A stretch of 64,000 bases of DNA from Polydactylus sextarius (Eukaryota; Chordata; Actinopteri; Polynemidae): assembly GCA_016801845.1 (NCBI GenBank), contig CM028909.1, positions 12,925,313 to 12,989,312 on the forward strand. Reading direction: 5' to 3'. The stretch's first letter is position 1. Each line of letters begins with the position of its first letter. Positions 34,668 through 48,319 of the stretch are shown one piece after another. The translations under genes and the position numbers were made by a program. Below the pieces are notes generated by a model, which saw only the letters and a program-made list of their open reading frames with translations, did not search any database and had not been told where the DNA came from.

Positions 34668-37437
34668 AATTCATACCACTAGATGGTGTCAGAGAATGTA
34701 TTTTCAAATTCTTAAGTGAGATGATTTATAGTCATTGAAAAAAAAGTCACCATAATATAGAACTAATTATGACTAAATATACAACAATCAAAGCTACATT
34801 AAACAGTTTCAATTATTATTTGTTCATTTTAACTCAAAGGTCCAGCAAATCTACACCACCAGTGATGTGTGGGTGTGGTTTGACCTAATTTACACAACAA
34901 CTGTCCTCACTTTTGATTCAGATATCACAAATTCCAGATTGGTGAGTTGAAAATTGAGAAAAGCATGTACAAAAACACAAACTCAATCACCTAATTAACC
35001 CTTTACTTGAAAAAATGTGTATCCATGCCAGATTGAATTACTTATTACAAAGCCTTTAAATATGAGGCTGATGTTAACACCTGTGGGGTAACTGCTAACT
35101 GGATTGCTGGTACCTTCAGCATTCACATCAATCAACATTTTCTTGCTCAAAGGAACTTCAATGCATCCCTTAGTTGCACAGTTGACTGCAAACCTATATT
35201 TACTGACAGGTCTATTTACCTGTGGTGTCCAACCACCCAGCACATAGAGGTTGTCTTTCAGGCTCACAACACAGTGGCAGGCTAAGGGAAGAGGCAAAGG
35301 GGCAAAGCTGAGCCAGCTGCCTCCTCTCTTTAGTGACCATCTCTCCACACTGTCTGTGATGATGTAGTGATTGCGCATTTTCATCTGACCACCTATCATA
35401 TATAGGGCATCACCCACATGTCCTAAAGCATACATGTCTCTGTGTGCTGCTGAGCAAACTTCCACCCAGATGTTCTCCTCTGAACCATCATATCTGGAAG
35501 ACAAACAGGCAGTTCAGGTCTGGTTCTGAATGCAACACAATTCAAAACTTTCTTAACTATGACACATATGCGCTCACTTGTAGATATCAAGCCTCTTCAT
35601 CCTGTGTTGGTCGACTGCCTCTATGGCCACCACTATTTTGTTGTCTTGTGTCACTGCCCCCGCTGTGATCTGTCCCACACCTCCAAAGCCCCTCAGTGGA
35701 GAGGGAATGTAGTAAGTCTTTCTACTATGGGGGGCAAAGCAGAAACTGAGGTCACCAAGTCCTCCTCTACGGGCAGGCACTGCCTCCTGATTTACCCCGC
35801 CCAAACAGAGCAGCAGGTCAGTGGTCTCCATGCCGTAGCGAAGAGCTGGACGTGGTGGAGCTGATGTCTCACAGAGACCTGAGGTCTGGAGAGCAGCGTC
35901 AATCATCCCAAAGCACTCAGCATCTCGCAGCAAAACCTAGAAGATTCATTTATAGGTATTATATTCTGTCAATTCTACTAATCTTTTCTATAAATGAAGG
36001 TAGTAGAGTAGAGTCTCGACTGTTATCACTTGGCTTTTCTCTCCTATCCATTCCCACCGGGTTTCTCCTTCTGGCCTTGCGAAGGAATCCAGGTTCAACA
36101 AGTTCCAGCCGGACTCGCCTAAGTAACTCCGCAGCCTGGGCTTCGCTCTGTGGGTCCTCTCTTCGCTTCTCCACCCAACGCAGCACCAGTTCCAGCACAA
36201 CCTCCTCCTGTGATACATTGAGATCATCTGAACCCAGGAGATCCCCAAGACTTTTGGCATCCAGTTCCAACACTTCTTCTTCTTCACAAACCTGAGCAGG
36301 ATAAAAAGGAGGAGAGGAGAGAGGGGTGTATGGCAATGTCTGAGTCTCAGGAAAACAATATATAAAGGACTGCAGCCAAAGGAGATGAAGCAAATATCTA
36401 TATATAAGCAACAGTGCATCTCAAAAGCATCTTAATACAAGTTTCTGAACAACTAGGTTGCATTTCTACCACCTATTGGTCCAAATAGTAATTATAGAAA
36501 GCAGATATTTCCATAAATTATTTTCAGGATATGAACATCTTTAGGCCTCATATTGAACTGTACTGTTGAGCCAAGAGTAATTCGGTTGAGCCATTAGTAA
36601 TTTGTTTTTGTGAGTGAGAGAAATGACATAAGAGACATCAGTAACACTGGAAGCCCCACCTGTGTAAAGTGTTGGCAGAGGTATCTCAAGGCGCAGTCAG
36701 CCAGACCAGTGGCCCCCAGGTCTCTGGCCCAGTGGTACAGACCCACACAGTTGGAGGCATCCATTCGGGTCTCCATGTGGCTCTGACACAACCTGAAGCA
36801 GTAACAATAACAGGAAAGAAAACATTGTAAGTATTTAAAGAATTAACCATCTAAATATATTATTGCTGCCCTTGATAGAGGATATTACAGCCAGGATAAG
36901 GTAGGACGAAGGGCAGTTTCCCATAATGTCCTAAATCAAAAACTGTAAATCAATACTGTGCAAGTCCTTCTTCCCAGTCCCTTTTCTCCACCTGAAGGCA
37001 CCATCTACATGGAGCAGGAAGGCAGCAGCAGCCACTCCTTGGATGTTATCATTAGAGAGGGGGAGTTCAGCACGGTACATGTAGTCTAGTAGCATCTCCA
37101 GACTCTGAGCAGGAGTATCTCTGAGTGGTACCTCTCCTCCACGGGTTTCTCTCAGACCACAGGTAAACATGGCCTGGAAATGGCAATTCACCAATTCGAC
37201 AGATTAACCTGTAGTTCTGCAAATACATCATTTTGTATCTCATACACTTGCACAAGGCCACTTTACCTGGAAGTAAGGGCTGAATGCAGACAGCACCACC
37301 TTGTGGCAAGGAAAGGAAATCCCCTCAGCCAGCAGCACCACATCAGTGAGTTCCTCAGTTGCTCTCATCCTCTCTAGCTGCTTTAGCAGAAGTGAACCAT
37401 GCTCTGCCTGGGCAGAGTGCAGCAACTCAGCATCCAT
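33476..37437 (-). CDS. Kelch-like (BTB-BACK-kelch) protein
   Basis: Nine coding exons on the minus strand: 37267-37437, 36992-37173, 36660-36792, 36058-36291, 35578-35936, 35220-35493, 34357-34504, 34049-34246 and 33476-33624 (615 aa, all phases agree). Residues about 30-135 form a BTB domain (LTDVVLLAEG, FPCHKVVLSAFSPYF, LLDYMYRAELPL). About 140-270 form a BACK domain (NCVGLYHWARDLG, LLRRVRLELVEP). The rest holds kelch blades marked by LLLCLGG, DALYMIGGQ, DNLYVLGGW, GEIYILGG and GKLYLCGYY. KLHL proteins usually act as substrate adaptors of cullin-3 ubiquitin ligases; that role is inferred here. I could not decide which KLHL paralogue this is: KLHL6, 24, 30 and 38 as I remember them do not fit closely. 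The start is the ATG at 37437. An (AC)n tract abuts the acceptor of the eighth exon. Confidence 0.85.
34257..34293. repeat. (CA)n tract abutting a KLHL splice acceptor
   Basis: In the sense of the gene this is (TG)n followed by TTGTTCTCAG and then the exon 34049-34246. Confidence 0.9.
34634..34665. repeat. (AT)n microsatellite in a KLHL intron
   Basis: A simple AT tract between the sixth and seventh coding exons. Confidence 0.9.
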
Positions 37438-40400
37438 GCACTCTGGTTCTGGATGTAAAAGCAGTGTATGAACCAGAGTGGTTTATAGACACATTATCAC
37501 CTTGAATTAAGAAAATACATATAGGTATCATACAGTATCACAAATGTATTATGTATTAGGCCAAGCAACTATATTTTCATTTTACTCTGGAGTATATATC
37601 TAATCACATCATGCACAGAGAGGCTAAACTTTTGGTTTCCATTTGCTTTGTAATCTTTGTGGGTGTGTTTGAGTTCAAACCACATTTGTGATTTGAATAA
37701 AAACAATTTAAATGTACTAGCCACCTTCAGGTACTGCGTGGAAAGAAAAAGTGGATTTAGAGACAGCTTTCACTATGTAATTGTGTTCACTGAGCTGAAT
37801 CCATGTACAGAGCACATGTTCACCAGTTCAACTTTCTCTTTTTTCCCAACTGAGCTTACAAATCACACAAAGGTATTTTGCTCAATGCTTCCAATCACTG
37901 CTGTATTATGAAGACAATGAATTCAGGAAACATCAAGGACACATATTTTCCCCTGAAGTTTCAAGATTAATCTGTTAGTTTAAGCCAAAGAGCATCCCGC
38001 TTTGTTTTCAGTTGATAAACCTGCTCCAGTCGCAGAAGAAACATTTGTGACTGAGACAGATTTTTGTTCCTTCTGTTTTGTAGATCCAGTCACAACAGGA
38101 CATACCACACAAAAGGAACACTAATCTCTCACTCCACTATCCCAGGCTTTGTGTTTATTAGTTATCAGAGATACTTAATGGCTTCCACCCATGGTGGCCT
38201 TTCTCCTCCACGCTGACCAGTGTCTTAAACCGCTTCCGTTCCTAAGCAACCAGCTCACTAACTCACATACTTCTGGAGATAATACGACGTTGTCAGTGGG
38301 TGTGCAACACAAATTCATTCCAGGCAGACATGCACAGGCAGTTCACAGAATGAGCAGTGGTAGCAGTAGCAGTAAAAGTAAGTAAGTTTGCATGACATGA
38401 GTTAAGCACATGCAGAAAAAAGGGCTCATACCAGTGGTTTTCTGGGACTATCCAGGGCCAGGGTTTAGATGTTTCTCAACTGGGAAAATTTCACCTTTGA
38501 AATCTTGACCCACTCTTCATAGGCTGTTTTATTTTCTTTCCAGCAGGTCTGTCTTGTGGTCTGTTCTATTTGTTGCCTGTGAGTGGGGGCAGTAGCATGC
38601 TCACCGGTTAAAAGGTTTAAAATAGAACAGCAAGTGCTAGTGGTGTTGTTGATCTGTTCAGGTTTCCAGCAGTCACTGTGCAAATGGTGTTTACTATTCA
38701 GTTTTACACTCTTATTAAATTGGGACTTTAAACTATGCTCCCACCATATGAAAGAAAGGCACATACAACGTCAAAAATGTATAAAATTGCAGATATGATC
38801 ACATAGAGCTATGACAGATATCTATAGTAATAACCAGTAATAATTGCCTGTTACAAATATATAGCTTCAAACCAGAAATTAAGATGAACCATGGGAGTTA
38901 AAACATTGAATTAACATAGACTAGACTAAAAAATAACCACAAATAAATAATTTTTTTTTTTTAACATAAAAGTCTCAATAATTTTAATCTTAGTCCAGAA
39001 ATACGTAGGGTGTTCAAAACTCTACACTGCAGGTGAATTTGTATAAGGCTATATTTTGAAGAAATTGCTTTCTTCAGTGCTTGTAACATGTTAGACAGAT
39101 AGATGGAAATTTAGATAGATATCCCTGGTCACAGAGCCAACTGAAGGTGTGTCTGCTTTCCGCACAGGTTATTGGAGGTAACATAAATCTCAGTACAGTG
39201 TTATTTCAGGCTAATCGTTTTCTAACAGCGTTTGCACGCACGGTTGAGCATTACGTAACAGCACAAGCCAAACAATATGGTCCTTACAGTTTAGAAACAG
39301 TGCAGATTAATCAGTGACAAATAGTTATGATCCTTAAATGTAAACATGCGCCCACATGTGACACATGCTGACTGAGCTTAGCTGCTCAGCTAGTGGTGCA
39401 TAGATTAAACCAAACAGGGTGAAATGTCATGTAGTAATTCTGCTAAGCATTGTTGAAACCAGCTCCCAATGAATATCAAATTTGCTCGGACAATCTTTTG
39501 CTTTCTGCTGCTAAATAAATAAATATTATGTGTGCCATTATACTATTTTTTTTTTTTTTTTTTACATCTGTAACAAGCAGTATCTTGTCTTTTTATGCTT
39601 CTCTTTATATTTGTAAAGCACATTGAATGAACACTGTGGATGATAATCTGCCATACAAGAACACTGGCCTTGCCATGTCCTACATGTGTCAGTAACAGTG
39701 CTGTCACAAGGCCAACTTTTCATCAAGACCTTTGGTCAAGCAGAAAGGGCTCAGTTTACAGAGCATGAATTTACTTTACTTTACTTTATTTCAGCTGAAA
39801 CTACTAAAAGTGAATAACAATACGTAACTTAGGATAAATATACATACTAAATATGTATATGTATGTGTGTGTATGTCTATGTTACTCTTTAACATTTATA
39901 TTAACATTTAACACTATTAATATATATCAAACTGTTTAATTGTACAAATGAGACCATTTTTGAAAACAATCTGACCATGAGAAAACCTATAACAATGAAT
40001 AGGTTATCAAACACTTCACCTCTTCACCTTGGCCGTTAAATGGTTCAACTTGGTATTTGCCCATTGATAACGAGGCAACACAAGAGAAGAGGTGAGCAAC
40101 AGCAGCCTATAATTTAAAGTTTCACACAGATTTATTTTCCATGTCAATTAAAAGATAATAGTGAGTTAATTTTTCTGCATAACTTTCTTTGCTTAGCTCT
40201 GTCTGTTTGTTATTCTGTAGGTTTGTTTCACAACATCTATGTGTTGCTCAAGTTTAGGTGTTGCCCTGATGGGGCAACACCTCTATCAACCAAACACTAC
40301 TTGAAGCTAAAGAAAAGATAGGTGGACTTTACTGTCGGCAGAACACACTCAGTAGTAATAAAACAATAAATAAGTAAATAAATAAATAGATAATTTGCTG

Positions 40401-42890
40401 AATGGAGGCATTTGCAAATATCACACAGTCTGTTCTCTCTTTTCTTTGTAGTCCCTCTCCCAAATAAAATAGTATTGTAGGAAAAGGGTAACATATAAAG
40501 ACATCTTTTCCACTTTTCTACAAGAATATTTTATTTGGTTTTGAATAATAAAATAGAACTGGAGTATACAACCAGGTATAAAGGTATAAGACAAAGAGAA
40601 AAAAATCATGAAACAAAACAAAGTTGTCAGCAGCAGTATGACAAAAATATTTAGTATGCTGACAGTTTTACGGTTTTACAGTGAGACAAACCGATAAACC
40701 AGCTGCTGTGTTAGGCTGACTACACAGGTCACATCTCAGTTTTCCACCAACATGCGTTAGTTGTAAGGAGTTGAAATAGTAAACTAAAAGTAACAGGAAA
40801 ATAGTAACATGTGATTCTAATACCAATGAAAACACAAGATTTTTTATAAACACAATAATTATTCTGTTCTTGTACAGGCTCAATAAAAAACTGCACTACT
40901 ATCTTCAATCCTTAATAATCTCTAATTAATAATATGATCTTATTTTGTATAATGTGTAAATGAGTTGAAGCTGTAGAACATTTTCTCCATTCATGCTTGG
41001 TTTAACAGTACACATTTACATGTGTGTAACAGGGGCCAGAGTTAATATGTGCAAGACTGTTTCCTGTTATGTTCAACACTCATCTATCAGTTAGTGGTTT
41101 AAGTCGCAAAAGTGAAATCTCCTCTTGTGAACCAGTTGTTCCTTTACATAAGTTACGGGAACCTGTGATATTGAGTGTCATCACACTTAGATTCAAAAAG
41201 GGAAAACACACACTTAGACTTTCATGTACTTAAAGCATAAATTGTAAACCACATAATCTGCCTTTTGCAATGAAATATCTAAGATAGGTGTCTTTTTTTT
41301 TTTTTTTTGATTGTCCAGTGATGTGGACATTCTGTCTTTGGTTTCAACGACCTTAACGTCATTAAAACATAAACCATGAACGACAACACCAGACAATGTA
41401 AAACATTAATGAATGACATCACAAAGACGTGAAGATCATGTGTCCTGATTTACTCTGTTAAGTTCACGGTGCAATCTAGAAACAATAGTATTTAAAAAAA
41501 AAAAAAAAAACTATGATTGTGTTAATGTAATGTTTTTACAATGATTAAATATTCTGTTCTTTTTAATAGTGCAGATAATGGCATCAAAGGATCATGACTC
41601 ATCACATTTGAATTTCTCTGCATTATCTTATCCTTGTCTCAAACTTTCATCACGTCTTTCTTCAACAAATGCTGCTCCCCCTCTCACCATCTGAATAACA
41701 AGATAAACCTCAGTCAATAATGAGAGTTATTCTAACAAAGACTCTATTAAAAGTTAACCAGCTCAACTTAAACATCAAACAGATAATCCAAAGGAGCCCT
41801 GTCAGGAATGTGACTGATTTGGTGTTAAAAGATTATGTGGTTCAAAGGTAAATGGGCTTTTATTAACCAAGTTAAAGCGGTATTTTGAGCCCCATTTTTT
41901 GATATAAAATGCATACAGAGAGACACATGAACTTATTGTGAATGATACTCCATTTGTAAGGCCCGACCTTATTTCACCTGCTCTGCCTTGATGTTCTATT
42001 CTATTTAGCATTTTCTTTTCTTTTATTCTATTCAACATTCACAATCAACAGGGTTTGTGTGGAAGGATATTAGCAATTTTTTAAGAAAAACTTTTATTAT
42101 ATTAACTGATGTTGGTTGGTGCATTTCATGTCAAGTGGTCTCTTTATTCACACTACAAAATGTTTTGGCTGTATAGAAGCTACAACATAGTAAAGACACT
42201 GTTATGAATGACAGTGAATCATTTGATTCAGAAAAGGAACACTTTTTAAATGTAACTTTAAAAAGTTACTTTTTTTTTTTTTTACTGTTATAAAGTGCCA
42301 GGAGCACAATATGCTGTGTTTTTCCTGATTGTAATAATACTGCTACTTTATGGCCTGAATGAAGATGGTTAGGTAGCTGTAAAGATAAGAAGTTTTGGTC
42401 CAGTCTGGTACATTCCTATAAACTTGTTGTTTTCCCACAAAGATACGAATAGTGTGTGTGGTTTAAAAAACAACAGTTGCAACACAAACTTATCAAGGTG
42501 AACCAGTTTTTACAGTTTTTAGTGTTTACCCAAAGGTGCTTGTGTATTTGTAGTTAACCACTAATTACATGCACATGTACATGCACATGCACACAAAAAC
42601 ACATAACCTCAGGTGTGAGTATGCAGAACGGGGACATTGGGGGTGGTTTTTGTCATATAAGGACTGGAAAGGAAAAGTCACTCCCACAGTCCAAAAACAG
42701 CTGAATAAACAAGCACTGTCAATCAGTATAGACCAGTGAGGCTGCTACACTGTCACTACACAGTGTTTGGTTTTTAGTTGTGCAAAGGACACCTGTAACA
42801 GTCCCATCTGCTCAAAAGGACCCTCAAACAGAAAGAAGGAGCAGCTCAAAGAGACACCAGCTTCACGGAGGTGTGCTGAATTTGTTGGAC
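37438..42890. other. Divergent intergenic region between the KLHL and SLC26A6 genes
   Basis: This 5.4-kb AT-rich region separates the two gene starts and should hold both promoters. It contains poly-T and poly-A runs, and a (TTTAC)n stretch near 39769-39789. No coding exon or RNA gene was recognised. Confidence 0.5.
42656..42662 (+). promoter_or_regulatory. TATA-like box upstream of slc26a6
   Basis: TATAAGG lies 229 bases before the chosen ATG, a plausible core promoter distance if the 5' UTR is unspliced. There is no direct evidence for a transcription start. Confidence 0.3.
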
Positions 42891-45800
42891 ATGGAGGAGT
42901 ATATTGTGCACAGAGATGTTCTGGATGAGTTGGGTCTGGATGAAGTGGCACAAAAAGGAACATGGGCCAACAAACCAACCCTGGGCAAGCGAGTGAAAGA
43001 GTCTCTGAGGTAAAAAAAAATAGAAGGGGAGGGAGGTGTGACAGGAAAAAAATGAATGGCTGAATGAGTACACCTGCTGAATGAGCACATATATCCTTAA
43101 GTGGTTTGCTATCACAGAGCAGCAAACAGCAATGATTAGAAAATGCTGACCAATGCTTTTATCGTAATGATTTAATTACCATGGATGAGCAAAGTTCATA
43201 GTTTTATTTAGTTGGAAGCATTCACAACAGCTGAGACACATCATATGAGAAATACTAACCAATCTCAATGACATAGGCCACATATTTCCAGTTTAATCCA
43301 GTGACTATAAGTAATAGGTGAGGGAAGATTTCTGTGCACTTGGCATGACATGAACTTAAATTTGTTTTTGCAGGCACATCAGGTTCTCTACTTTACTGCA
43401 TCTGAAGTGAACAGTAGCACACTGACATGCCATGCAGTGTTATCCCATATGTCACAATTTTACAAGGCCAACTGATAACTGTAGCAGATGTTACATTTCT
43501 CAAGGCACATTAAATTGTTGCTTTTTTTCCCCAATACATTAGATTAAAAAAAAAAAAAAAAAAAAAACTTAAAAATGATTTTTTTTTTTAAAGATTTTTC
43601 CACAACTAAGTTTGGTTGCCAAATTTTAAATAAGTGTATTTCTGGGATGACTGGTGCAGGTGTTCGGTGCCCAGGCTGAAGCATGCAGTGCTGAGCTGGG
43701 TACCTGTTCTTGCCTGGTTGCCTCACTACTCCATCAGAGAAAATGTCATAGGAGACCTGATCTCTGGCTGCAGCGTGGGCATCATGCATCTACCACAGGG
43801 TACGTATGTGTGAATGATTACAGTGGAGGGAGTTTACCCACATCACTCTTAGCAAATGTAGCAAACTCAATTTAAAGTTATAGTTATGGTCATTTTGTGA
43901 AGTGCACTTTCTCTTCACCCATCTGGGAATTAAGATAAAAAGATCAATACCAGTCTAACATGTCTTTATGCTGAGCTAAGCATCTATGGGCAAACATGAA
44001 AGTGGTGTCAATCCTCTCATCCTATTCACATCAAGACAACAAATGTCTCTCTCAAAATGTCAAACTATTCCTTATTTGTTTTGGATGACGGACAGGCTTT
44101 CTTTGCCATTTTTTTCCCTTTTCTACCAGGTATGGCATATGCTCTTCTGGCCTCCTTGCGCCCAGTGTTTGGCCTGTATACATCCCTCTACCCAGTGTTG
44201 GTCTATTTCATCTTTGGTACTTCCAGACACATCTCCATAGGTGAGAAAGTACAGTATGTGTCTGTGTTTATAAAGGAATAAAAAAGTGATCAGTCAACAT
44301 GTACCTTGTTTGTATCTTTGGGCATAAATATGAATCTATTGTACATGCTCGTGTTTTGTATGTCCAGGTACATTTGCTGTGATCAGCATCATGATTGGGA
44401 GTGTAACAGAAAGACTGGCACCTGACAGTAACTTTATCGGAAATAGCACGAACAGGACAGATGAGGTGAACATTGATGAACGGGATGCGATGAGAGTAAA
44501 GATAGCATGTTCCCTCACAGTCTTGGCAGGAATCTTTCAGGTGTGTGAAAAAAAAAAAAACTTTTAGTAACTATATTGAAGAACTGAACATGTCTTTCCA
44601 GTCAAAGTTCATTGTTTTGATTAACTCTCCTTTCTTTGTCATTCTAAGATCCTATTAGGCGTGGTGAGGTTTGGTTTTGTGGTCACCTACTTGTCTGAGC
44701 CACTGGTTCGTGGCTACACCACAGGATCAGCATGTCATGTATGTGTCTCACAGCTCAAATACCTTTTTGGGGTCACACCATCTCGATTCAGTGGTCCTCT
44801 CTCCCTAATCTATGTGAGTATGTGATGCACGATGCAACTAACAGACAAGTAACTACAGACAAGGAAGTGATTTATAGATATTTTTGTTGTTTGCACAGTT
44901 AAAGATGTTGATTCTAACTAACTAACTAACTAAATAACTAACTAACTAACTGATTGACTACCTTACTTACCTTTTTATTGATTTTTGTTAATTAACTATA
45001 GCTATCAGTTTAGCTTAGCACACAGTCTGGAAACAACCCTGTGAAATTATGAGACTGGCCAAAATGTCCAAACTCTGAAGGTGTAAAACTCTGGTCTTCA
45101 CAAAGACAGATCACACACACAGCTGACATTTTCCTAAATGGTTTGTCACAGTAAGCAGAGATTACCTATCAAATAAAAGGAGGCTGAATACTTGAAGTTT
45201 CGCTCACACACTCTGCAAAATCATATGTAATTGCAAAGAGAGGGAGTCATTGAAATCATGTTTATTAGTGAAAAACAATGAGCATTTTAAGTAACTGTTA
45301 AAAATTTTTACTTGGTCAGAACATTCGTTTGAATCACTAAATTTCTTCCACTGTTATTCTCACAGACTCTGGTGGATATTTGCCAACTGCTGCCTCAAAC
45401 TAAGGTCCCGGAGCTGGTTGTCAGTCTCGTTGCTCTTGCTGTTCTCATTGTGGTCAAAGAACTCAATGCCTGCTACAGACAGAAGCTACCTCTACCCATC
45501 CCTATAGAACTTATAGTTGTAAGTTTTCTCTTCACTGCCTCAGTGACCTCTGTCTGCCCTTCTCCCATTCAGGAGATGTTAAGTTCAGTTAATAATCCAG
45601 CAGGGGGCACCATAACCAAAGTAATCCCACTGAGGGACTGTGTTGACCTTATTTTTAAACTTGCCTTCAAGAGGTGTTGTACATGCTCAAAGCAATGATT
45701 TAATGATATACCCTACCTGACCCCCTCCCAACCTTTTAAAAATGTATTTTATTTTATTTTTTACCAGATCATAGCAGCAACAATCATCACTCACTTTTGT

Positions 45801-48241
45801 GGACTTACAAGTAAATACAGTATTGATGTCGTTGGAGAGATACCCAGTGGGTAAGTTCATGTCAAGGTGTTGCAAATGTCTGAATGTGACCAAACTGCAT
45901 GAAAAACTGAAACTGTTTATGTCAGGCTGTTTACAAGACACAAAACAGATACATTTCCTGGTTGTGGTATTTGCAGAGATGTTGATAAGACAAAGTAACG
46001 CACCCTATAAAGAGTCACACTGTGTGCAGCTTCTGTTCCAGGTGGATAAATGTTTCCCAAGAAGGTTTAAAATACAGATATGAAAACACAGATAAGTGCA
46101 ATGAAAGGCTATTCTCTGCTTTTATTATGTATGTTTTTATAACGTGGCATTCACTTAATTCTGTCTTGGCCATTATTGTTTAGAACAAAGGTTGGCAGGG
46201 TGTGTTTCTAAATTATTGAAAAGGTTAATGTGTTTACCAGCTGCAGCATGTGCCTCTATAAAGTCTGTAACAATAACATGAAGCCACAGCATGTGCAAGA
46301 CCACTGGTTAGTAAAAGGTTACACATGCTGCTGGAGTTTAATAAAAAAAATTACTCACAAGAACCCTGCTAGTTAATTTTCTTAAATGTCAAGAGGTTTT
46401 TTTTAACAAGATCAGGGAAAATTTGAGCTGTTTGTAGAGCTGCCTCTGTGTCAGAACTGTTTGTGCTGTACATGGTAACAGTGATAAAAACCTGAACCAT
46501 CCACTTTTTCCTCCTGCTCCAGACTCAAGGCCCCTTTAGCTCCAGATACCTCGTTGTTCACAAATGTGATCGGTGATGCTTTTGCTGTGGCCATTGTGGG
46601 TTATGCCATCAACATTTCCCTTGGTAAAACATTTGCCTTGAAACACGGCTACAAGGTGGATAGCAACCAGGTGAGGCTTAGACACACAGACACACTGTGA
46701 TTCTTACAAATAGCTGCAAGAGTTATACTTGGAATCCCTGCTCCTGTCTGACTCACTGCTAACAGGCAACAGTCAAACTTTGTCCTAATATTAGACTTGA
46801 CTCTGTGCTCGGCCATTATAGTCACATCAGTGGAAAAAATATTCAGGTTGTCCTGGATCAAGCCTCGCCTCAGGAGCATAACCATGAATAACTTAACAGA
46901 CCTGTGCCTCTTTCTGTCCATGTTTGTTTCTGTTGCTCAGTTTGTGGTTCACATAAATTCATTACAAGTCTTTTATTGGCATTAATTACATAAGCAACAC
47001 TTTCTTTCATCTCAGATTGACAGTGTAACACAGACAACAATAGCAATAGGTTCAAAAAGAAACTCAACACATTTCTGTGGTGCTACTCTTTCTTGTGTTT
47101 CTACATCATGATAATAGAATAAGCATTAAAAAAAATAGCACAGACATACTTTAAAGGGTGGCACTGATTCTCAACCATATTGTTTACATATTACACATTT
47201 CCATGTTTCATGTTTTATTTTGTGTTTTAGCACTCACATGTTCCCTTCAGACTGGTCACAAGGAGTTGACCAATCACGTGTATATGCCAGTAATTACACA
47301 AAGGCATTTTTCAATATTCTAATGCTGCGTGTTTACTCCCAGTGGTGCATAACATGTGACGGTGTCATCAAAGATTTCTTCTGTGGAATAGCAATTGAAA
47401 TGGACTTGGTTGCTTAGTATGCATCTCACGTAGGTTAATAGGATGTGGTTATGTGAAATGTACGTGCATTTGTGTGCAGTTGGTGGCTATAAATGGAATC
47501 ACAGATACAACAGAAATGTATTTACCACTTCCCCCCGAGATGCAAATGGTTTAACTTGCTGATACGTTTGCTATTCTCTAATTATTTTTATTTTATTCTG
47601 TGAGTAAAGCTATAGTCTGAAACTGAACTGCACTGTTTTGCCTTTGCTGGGTCAGCAGGTGATGCCATCACTCAATTTAAAAAGATGTTAATTTTTTCTT
47701 CAAAACATTTATACTTTTTCATCATCATTCACACATATACACACATGTAGGGGCATGTGACCAGGATCATTCTGTTCTGGAAAGAGATTGGTCAGGAGCA
47801 CTCACAGCCTCTAAGAGCTGCACTGCTAAATCATTAATGCCCAACAAGCTTTATGCAATCAAGTGTATCTTAAATATGCTTGGCACTGCTCTCACAGAGG
47901 TAGTGATGTGTTGACATGGGCGTAAAAAACAGGGCACTAATGTAATTTGACCCGAAGGTCACAGACTCCAGACTAAGGGCCTTGATTTTAATAGCATCAA
48001 ATGTCAGCATTAATATCAAAGATTATTGTTTTTCAGCCTAAATGTCCATTACTGTCTTCACTGTTTTTTTTTCTTTTTGCAGGAGCTGGTTGCTTTGGGT
48101 CTTAGTAACACTGTCGGTGGCTTTTTTCAGTGTTACTCTGTGACTTCTTCCTTGTCTCGTAGCCTTGTCCAGGAGAGCACAGGGGGCAAGACACAAGTAA
48201 ACTTTCACACATAGAAACACTGTGCACTGAGCAGGACAGTG

Positions 48242-48319
<78 letters not shown>

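Noticed and set aside
42780..42890. Upstream extension of slc26a6 from 42780
   Set aside because: The codon there is GTG and the added peptide is not family-like. The ATG at 42891 gives the family N-terminus.
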